A DNA stretch of 12,299 bases from Jimgerdemannia flammicorona (Eukaryota > Mucoromycota > Endogonomycetes > Endogonales > Endogonaceae), in contig RBNI01005649.1 in the NCBI GenBank assembly GCA_003990745.1, forward strand, positions 1 through 12,299. The letters are read 5' to 3'. Every line of letters starts with the position of its first letter. The first letter of the stretch is position 1. The position numbers and the translations under genes are program-made. Shown here one piece after another: positions 8,048-12,299 of this stretch. The notes beneath the pieces were generated by a model. The model was not told the origin of the DNA. It saw only the letters and a program-made list of their open reading frames with translations, and did not search any database.

Positions 8048-8973
8048 CTAAAATAATGAATCCTCATCACGAAGATATTCGCCGATATCCGCTTGATGGA
8101 ACGCGATGATTGACGTAGGTTCTAACTTGCGGGATTCGGCCGTCGAGCGTGCCGTTACTCCAAAGCCCTTTAGGGTGTCACGGTAAAAGTGAGTAAGGCG
8201 TAGGCGTATGCCTTATCTCACATGCCAATACGTTCATAAACATCTCTACAATATTAGACGGTGCATACCAACGGCACGTCCGCCATGTTGTAGATAACCA
8301 CGCCTTGGTGTTCGGGCGTGTCTTCAGTGATGCGGCCGAGATGTGCCTTGACAACATGATTACCGTACAAGAAAGGCATTTCGCCGTTCGGCTTGATCCA
8401 CATCTTGTACTTAGAATATGACAAAATGGGTGTGTTAAAAGACAGGGAGTAAAGCACACGTTGGTTGTGCAAAGGAACAAAGGTCCCGAGTAGCCGTCTC
8501 CCACCTTTGCGTACTGCGCAAGATAATCGAGACACGTGATGTGAAGCCTAAACTTGCCGGATTTCGTGAACTTGCCGAAGCAGATCCCTAGGGAGCCGAG
8601 CTGGTCGCGACCCACACTTGTCGCCTTTCGCATTATAGACTCGCTGCAAGGCAATAGGGTACCGCCGGAGAGTTACGAATGGGTGATGCTGTACAGTCTC
8701 TGTCTTTTAGAAACATGAAAACAACTGGGCGTACCTGACGTAGTATACTCTGTCCTTGTGCAACCGAAAGCAATATGTTTCATCTGATCGATCAATGAGA
8801 TGTTTGATGTTGCTGCCGATGCTGCAGGAAAGTGACCATGTGCAACGGGTAGTTCATTAACATGGTCGTTGCGAAACCTGGCCAGTATGATCAGGGAGGA
8901 AAAAATCAGAATCTTACTATTTGGCAAGCTTTTCAAAGAAGCTCTTCGTCTCTTCTTGAGTTAGTGGACGCAT
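8048..8973 (-). CDS. NIP7: NIP7, 60S ribosome biogenesis factor (5 exons)
   Basis: Nip7 binds pre-60S particles in the nucleolus and is needed for 27S pre-rRNA processing. Exons (minus) are 8973-8918, 8821-8735, 8643-8505, 8409-8269 and 8167-8048. Introns are 96, 91, 95 and 101 bp, in phases 2, 2, 0 and 0, with donors GTAAGA, GTACGC, GTGGGA and GTATGC and acceptors CTGCAG, TTGCAG, TCTAAG and CTAAAG. Spliced, they give 180 residues plus TAG, the family's length. The N-terminal domain begins [20 protein letters not shown] and includes [15 protein letters not shown] (70-84). The C-terminal PUA (RNA-binding) domain from about residue 95 has [12 protein letters not shown] (102-113) and PLGFGV across the last junction, and the protein ends [10 protein letters not shown]. 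No frameshift or stop interrupts the model. The start is chosen because MRPLTxEET is the conserved family N-terminus. The splice sites are predicted by homology and not shown by transcripts. Confidence 0.95.
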
Positions 8974-9029
8974 AGTAATGGTGGATGAGGTTCTTTGGGA
9001 AAGTGGCTTTGCTTATTTTTTTTATTCAT
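8961..9029 (-). promoter_or_regulatory. possible overlapping upstream ORF of NIP7
   Basis: An ATG at 9029-9027 lies 56 bases before the NIP7 start in another frame. It opens 22 codons and stops at TAA 8963-8961, overlapping the NIP7 start by 13 bases. It matters only if transcription starts upstream of 9029, which the sequence does not show. The NIP7 ATG has a fair context (CCATTACTATGC). Confidence 0.3.
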
Positions 9030-9120
9030 TTTTTTAAACACGACCGCTTTTACTTTAGGCGCAGCAACGTTCCCTACAGCCCCGCCAACCTATAAACCTC
9101 AGGAATAGAATATCATGAGG
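8974..9120 (-). promoter_or_regulatory. NIP7 upstream region
   Basis: CpG-containing, non-repetitive DNA between the NIP7 start and the AT-rich decayed zone. Near the gene it has A-rich stretches on the minus strand (TTTAAAAAAATG and GAATAAAAAAAATAAG). No clear TATA box is placed, so this is the probable core promoter by position only. Confidence 0.45.
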
Positions 9121-9660
9121 ACAAAATATATTAAAAATCTAAGACAATAGAATGATTCTTTGATTGATTTATTACAATTCTATGGATTTAGAATTTTTAT
9201 TTAGCTTTTCTTCATGTCTTCCTATAAATTTTTAAAAAAGCATTTTTATTATGTTGAGCCAAAATTTGGCGCCAGTCACATGCTTCCTAAATAGGAAGAA
9301 ATAATTGTTGTGTATAAAGAAAATATATACTTGAGATATTATTACTATAGCTGGTCATAAAATTATTTTTTATTCTAAATTTCATTATAAACTTAATTAT
9401 ATTAAAATATATTGAGGAGCTGCAAAATTATTTACAAGAGAATAATATTGTGATTATACTTAGAATAGTTTAAATTAAATAGTTCCTTAAGCTTTAGATA
9501 GTATTAAATTGTCTACTATTCATAAATATACTAGAAATCTTTTAGATATATGGATGCATATCATATAGGATTAACAGGACAAGTAGCAGAATATGCTGTA
9601 AAAAAAATATCATTCATTCCTAATATAGAAATAGAAATGTAAATATAATATAAATAAAGC
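9121..9660. other. AT-rich decayed DNA, probable transposon relic
   Basis: Very AT-rich, with almost no CpG except GGCGCC near 9268-9273. No frame survives over a gene's length. The only protein-like part is the block at 9541-9640, listed separately. The composition is what heavy deamination of an old repeat would leave. Confidence 0.45.
9541..9640 (+). pseudogene. short relic resembling a pogo/Fot1-type transposon protein
   Basis: The plus frame from 9541 reads FRYMDAYHIGLTGQVAEYAV, then a run of A (9600-9607). With a one-base shift across the run it continues as KKYHSF-IP. I recall a motif of the form Y-x-x-G-L-x-G-x-x-A-x-x-A-x-K-K-Y in fungal Tc1/mariner (pogo/Fot1-like) proteins. This is recall and not a search result. 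No catalytic aspartates were seen and both sides are too decayed to read. Confidence 0.25.
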
Positions 9661-9908
9661 CCCAATCATCTGCATCTGTCTGCCTCGATTCTGCATCTCA
9701 ATCATTCATATCCATCTGCCTCAATTGTCCTTGTCCGCCCGTCCTGTTTGCCTCAATCGTCCGCATCCCAATCATCCACATCCGTCTGCCTCAATCATAC
9801 GTATCTGTCTGCCTCCGCATCCCAATTGTCCATATCCATCTGCCGCATTCTACGCGTCACGTCCATCTGCCTCAATTGTCCGCATCACGTCTGTCCGCCT
9901 CAATAGTT
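9661..9908. repeat. degenerate minisatellite, about 23-bp unit
   Basis: About ten units, many 23 bp long and some longer or shorter, start with CTCAAT or CCCAAT and end with TCTGC. The core is close to CAATCGTCCGCATCCGTC. The CG positions vary among CG, CA and TG between units (AATCGT, AATCAT, AATTGT; TCCGTC, TCCATC, TCTGTC), which is decay of ancestral CpGs. An open frame through it (9725-9955) is a by-product of the repeat. Confidence 0.85.
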
Positions 9909-10080
9909 CATCTCATTTATTTTATTATTATTATTACAAAATTATAGTATTATAAAATCATCTAATGTTATAAATTATATAGTATTATAAATTTATAATA
10001 TTATTTGTCTCAACTGTTCATCATCTTTATTATAAAATTATAGTATTATAAAATTATCTAATATTATAAAATTTATATAG
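9898..10080. repeat. AT-rich direct duplication with a palindrome
   Basis: 9898-9982 and 10009-10080 are two versions of the same segment (CTCAA, GTTCATC, then AAAATTATAGTATTATAAAAT and a TATATAG end), about 110 bp apart. Between them, at 9981-10002, is a nearly perfect palindrome around TATAAATTTATA. The first copy begins in the last minisatellite unit, so the array probably extended further. Confidence 0.75.
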
Positions 10081-10260
10081 TGATTTCCTATTTAGGGGGT
10101 TGTCTAAAGTATTGATAGTTATAACTCGGTAGTATCTGAATTATTTTTAGATTGGTCACACATTTCTCCATTTAGCTGAGCCATTGTGTCTCTATATAAG
10201 GAGTTATCTAAAGTGAGCTACTAAGGTCTTGATTGTATCTGAATATTTTAATATTTTACT

Positions 10261-10263
<3 letters not shown>
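10081..10263. repeat. diverged direct repeat pair, no gene
   Basis: GGGGTTGTCTAAAGT (10096-10110) recurs as GGAGTTATCTAAAGT (10200-10214), and each is followed by a GTATCTGAAT about 20-26 bases on. The pair is about 104 bp apart. It could be two transposon ends or a local duplication. Nothing coding was seen. Confidence 0.6.
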
Positions 10264-10336
<73 letters not shown>

Positions 10337-10337
10337 T
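10264..10337. repeat. poly(T) tract, 44 T and 27 T split by CTC
   Basis: On the minus strand this is poly(A) right after the end of copy 3, with AATAAA (10364-10359) 21 bases upstream. That is the geometry of a reverse-transcribed poly(A) tail or of an LTR-type poly(A) region. An open frame that translates it as Phe repeats is meaningless. Confidence 0.85.
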
Positions 10338-10358
10338 ATAGTTACTTGGACTTCTGCC

Positions 10359-10364
10359 TTTATT
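10359..10364 (-). terminator. AATAAA polyadenylation signal of copy 3
   Basis: Minus-strand AATAAA in the context GTTAATAAAGGC, 21 bases before the A-tract. The spacing fits a eukaryotic poly(A) signal. Confidence 0.5.
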
Positions 10365-10451
10365 AACACTTCATCTATCCTCTATATAATATACTGTGCC
10401 CACTCCTACCTAATCCCCCTAGAGAGACTCTTCTATATTACTCTCTATAAG

Positions 10452-10467
10452 TATACATATATGTATA
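10452..10467. repeat. 16-bp perfect palindrome TATACATATATGTATA
   Basis: Self-complementary across 16 bases in the AT-rich end of copy 3. Short AT palindromes are common, and no function is implied. Confidence 0.8.
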
Positions 10468-10831
10468 TATAATTAAGTATATTCAGGCCCCTTTCTCTAC
10501 TACCTTACTGGTCACAATAGTTTGGTAGGCAATCTTCTGAGTCCACTTTCCACAATTATTACCCCCTCTACCTTGGGTTGGTTTGCTGTACCTATTACAG
10601 GGCAGTGGGAGAGAGGCAATGGTGATGAGTTGCCCCTTTTTTGGTATTAGATCAGTGTCTTCTCTACTTTTTTGTAGTTTCTGGTGCCTTTGGCTGCATC
10701 TGGAGTGCATCCATTTTGGTATGGTGCCTTCTTCCTTTTGCCATCACCAACAAGGTGTTGTCTCAGTGTATCTCGGGCTACGTAGGGAGTCGGCTGACCT
10801 TGGGTATCAAGTACTCAGTATAGGTTACCTA

Positions 10832-11474
10832 TAGGTAGTGCTCCTAACAAGTCAATTTAATCCGGATTGGATTCAAATTGATTCGGATTGAATCCCATCT
10901 GGATCAACTTGGATGGAATTCAAATCAACCATTGTTTTGATTTCCAAATTAGATAATTAAATGTTTACATCAATAACTCAATGAATAATCATCCAAATTT
11001 GATAATCTTGGTGTCATTTGAAAGCCCTTAATAAGGCCTATCTAACGATACCAAGAACATTGAAATCAGATCATGCGTTGCTGAGTTATGAAGGAAACCG
11101 TCTGAATCGCCGATTTTGGAAATTCTTCGATTTGCCGATTTTGGAAATTTCATCAAATAGAACGTTTTCCTTAATATCTCGGCAACGCGTAATCCGATTT
11201 TAATGTTCTTGATATCATTAGAAAGGCCTTATTAAGGGCTTTCAAATGACACCAAGATCATCAAATTTTGATGATTATTCATCAAGTTATTGATATAAAA
11301 ATTTAATTGTCCAATTTGGAAATCAAAACAATGGTTGATTCGAATCCATCCTGATGGGATTCGAATCCAATCTGAGTTGATCCAGATAGGATTCGAATCC
11401 AATCCGAGTTGATCCAGATGGGATTCGAATCCATCCAAATCCCATCCGGATTGACTCGTTCGGAGCACTACCTG
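10832..11474. mobile_element. foldback MITE-like element, 643 bp, TA target duplication
   Basis: The ends are inverted repeats, YAGGTAGTGCTCC at 10832-10844 and its complement at 11462-11474, each bordered by TA (10830-10831, 11475-11476). The inverted similarity continues inward for almost the whole element. The left arm is 10832 to about 11100, the right arm about 11166-11474, with only some 65 bp between. Examples are CAACCATTGTTTTGATTTCC on the left and its complement on the right, and TCATTTGAAAGCCCTTAATAAGGCC likewise. It has no transposase gene and keeps many CpGs. The TA duplication suggests mobilisation by a Tc1/mariner-type transposase. Open frames inside (11232-11591 minus and 11018-11203 plus) are accidental. 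Confidence 0.85.
11337..11432. repeat. 32-bp tandem units in the right arm of the foldback element
   Basis: GATTCGAATC, itself a palindrome, starts at 11337, 11358, 11390 and 11422. The intervals 11358-11389 and 11390-11421 are 32-bp units differing at few positions (each has GAGTTGATCCAGAT), followed by a partial third. The left arm has about one unit, so the right arm is some 40 bp longer. Confidence 0.8.
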
Positions 11475-12299
11475 TAGGTCCTCGGTACCTATGGTGGGGT
11501 CCTCTGGCTTTAGCAAGCTTCTCGAGCATGGTTCTGGTATAGGTGACTGCTTTTCAGGTGTTGTCGGGATGGGAGGAGAGATGGTCATCATAGATAAGAG
11601 GAAGGATGATAACGATGAACCAGTAGGGTGCCAGACTGGGGGTGGTTATTGGGGCTGGGGCGAGTACTGCTTTGGTGGAGCCTTTTGATTAGTGCAGTAC
11701 AGTTAGATGGTAGGTGTCACTCTTAGCTTCTTTTGGCGATTTGATGGGTTGGGCCCTGGTTATCAGAGGGGGGTCGGGGGGCCCAAGGCTACCCATTTCA
11801 AGTGTCTTAGCTGCACTCAACTAGAACCGAGAGCTGACATAGCAATATGATCAAGGCCTACAGGCTTGAGTAGTGGGATATTAGAGGTCTCCTCCCGCCT
11901 CACATGTAAGTCCTTTACTTACCTTGACTAGGAGAACTAGGCCCTACCCACCATATTGTACTTTGATGAGAGTTTTTCTTTACCTATTATTCTCTTTAGG
12001 GTGGCAGAGGCTATTCTATTCAGCTTGGGCATGACCTTATATATACGTTGGGTTCTCAGATATATACTTTTGGTTGTTGGCATATAGCTGGGTTTCCCCT
12101 GATAGTAGGGAGAACATAGTGTGCAGAATGAGGTATGGGTCACCATTGGCCCTGCTGTGTCTAATATGGTCAAGCTACTAGACAATAGCTAGCCTAGGTT
12201 AATGGGGGGGCAGTGTTTGATGGGTGGTGGGGGAGGGTTTTGACCTATATAGTCTAGGTTCCCTTTTAATAAAAATCCATGAGATATTGAGTCTGTTAA

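Larger units (their letters stand above)
10338..12299 (-). mobile_element. retroelement copy 3, interrupted by a foldback element
   Basis: The minus strand runs from the window end (TTAACAGACTC) through the 5' module shared with copy 1 (12299-11647), then sequence unlike copies 1 and 2 (11646-11477, then 10829-10338 after the insertion), to AATAAA and the A-tract. Open frames include an 82-codon one at 12185-11937 (TTG start) and a 75-codon Lys/Gly-rich one at 10710-10483; I recognise neither. It keeps a number of CpGs, so it is less mutated than copies 1 and 2. Near its 3' end are AT-rich TATA-like motifs and a 16-bp palindrome, which could be LTR remnants. Confidence 0.5.

Noticed and set aside
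7844..8056. Plus-strand 70-codon frame downstream of NIP7
   Set aside because: Antisense to the NIP7 end, short, no recognisable features.
8178..8654. Long minus-strand single-frame protein of 158 codons over NIP7
   Set aside because: Only its first part is real NIP7 exon 3; it then runs through intron 3 and reads exon 4 in the wrong frame.
9725..9955. Plus-strand 76-codon frame
   Set aside because: It follows the 23-bp minisatellite, whose period is not a multiple of three but lacks stops by composition; no gene-like features.
10233..10472. Plus-strand open frame rich in Phe
   Set aside because: It is the translation of the poly(T) tract; low complexity, no start context, no domain.
11232..11591. 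Minus-strand 119-codon frame
   Set aside because: More than half lies in the right arm of the foldback element and its tandem units, crossing the element border; an accident of repeats.
1..12299. tRNA, rRNA, CRISPR or bacterial operon signals
   Set aside because: None seen. Spliced introns, eukaryotic NIP7 and retroelement remains show a fungal nuclear sequence. The tandem repeats lack CRISPR-type constant repeats with unique spacers.

Overview
The window looks like nuclear DNA of a fungus. It holds one intact host gene inside decayed transposable elements. The host gene (8048-8973, minus strand) is NIP7, a 60S ribosome-biogenesis factor. Four introns of 91-101 bp with GT..AG ends split it, and the spliced frame gives 180 residues, the normal family length. 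Short spliced introns, Gypsy-like retroelement remains and heavy C-to-T / G-to-A decay point to a fungus with RIP-like (repeat-induced point mutation) or methylation-driven deamination. I cannot fix the phylum: such decay is best known in Pezizomycotina, but the NIP7 sequence alone does not settle it.

Layout. 1-2568 is a decayed, mosaic retroelement copy on the minus strand (copy 1). It has a 5' module (about 1850-2532), a 3' coding module (982 to about 1840), an LTR-like segment with a TATA box (about 321-960) and a leader, bounded by A-tracts at 1-46 and 2533-2568. 2569-7500 is a second copy, also minus (copy 2). It reads gag with a ruined zinc knuckle, retropepsin, a dUTPase-like domain that stops in its third motif, then the same 3' module as copy 1 and a truncated LTR. 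I saw no reverse transcriptase or RNase H. From 1628 to 7643 I found no CpG at all, and aligned copies show reciprocal CA/TG pairs expected of lost CpGs.

7641-9120 is ordinary single-copy DNA with CpGs: the NIP7 3' flank, NIP7 and its upstream region. 9121-9660 is AT-rich and includes a short block resembling a fungal DNA-transposon protein. 9661-9908 is a degenerate 23-bp minisatellite whose units also show the CG/CA/TG series. 9898-10263 holds two small AT-rich duplications. 10264-10337 is a long T-tract. 10338-12299 is a third, less mutated minus-strand copy (copy 3) sharing only the 5' module with copy 1. Inserted in it is a 643-bp foldback, MITE-like element (10832-11474) flanked by TA and keeping its CpGs.

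Nothing here forms an operon or a joint pathway. NIP7 is the only functional protein-coding gene I can support. The main points of interest are the protease-linked dUTPase in a fungal retroelement, the mosaic copies sharing a breakpoint, the young foldback element, and the sharp change in CpG content beside a housekeeping gene.
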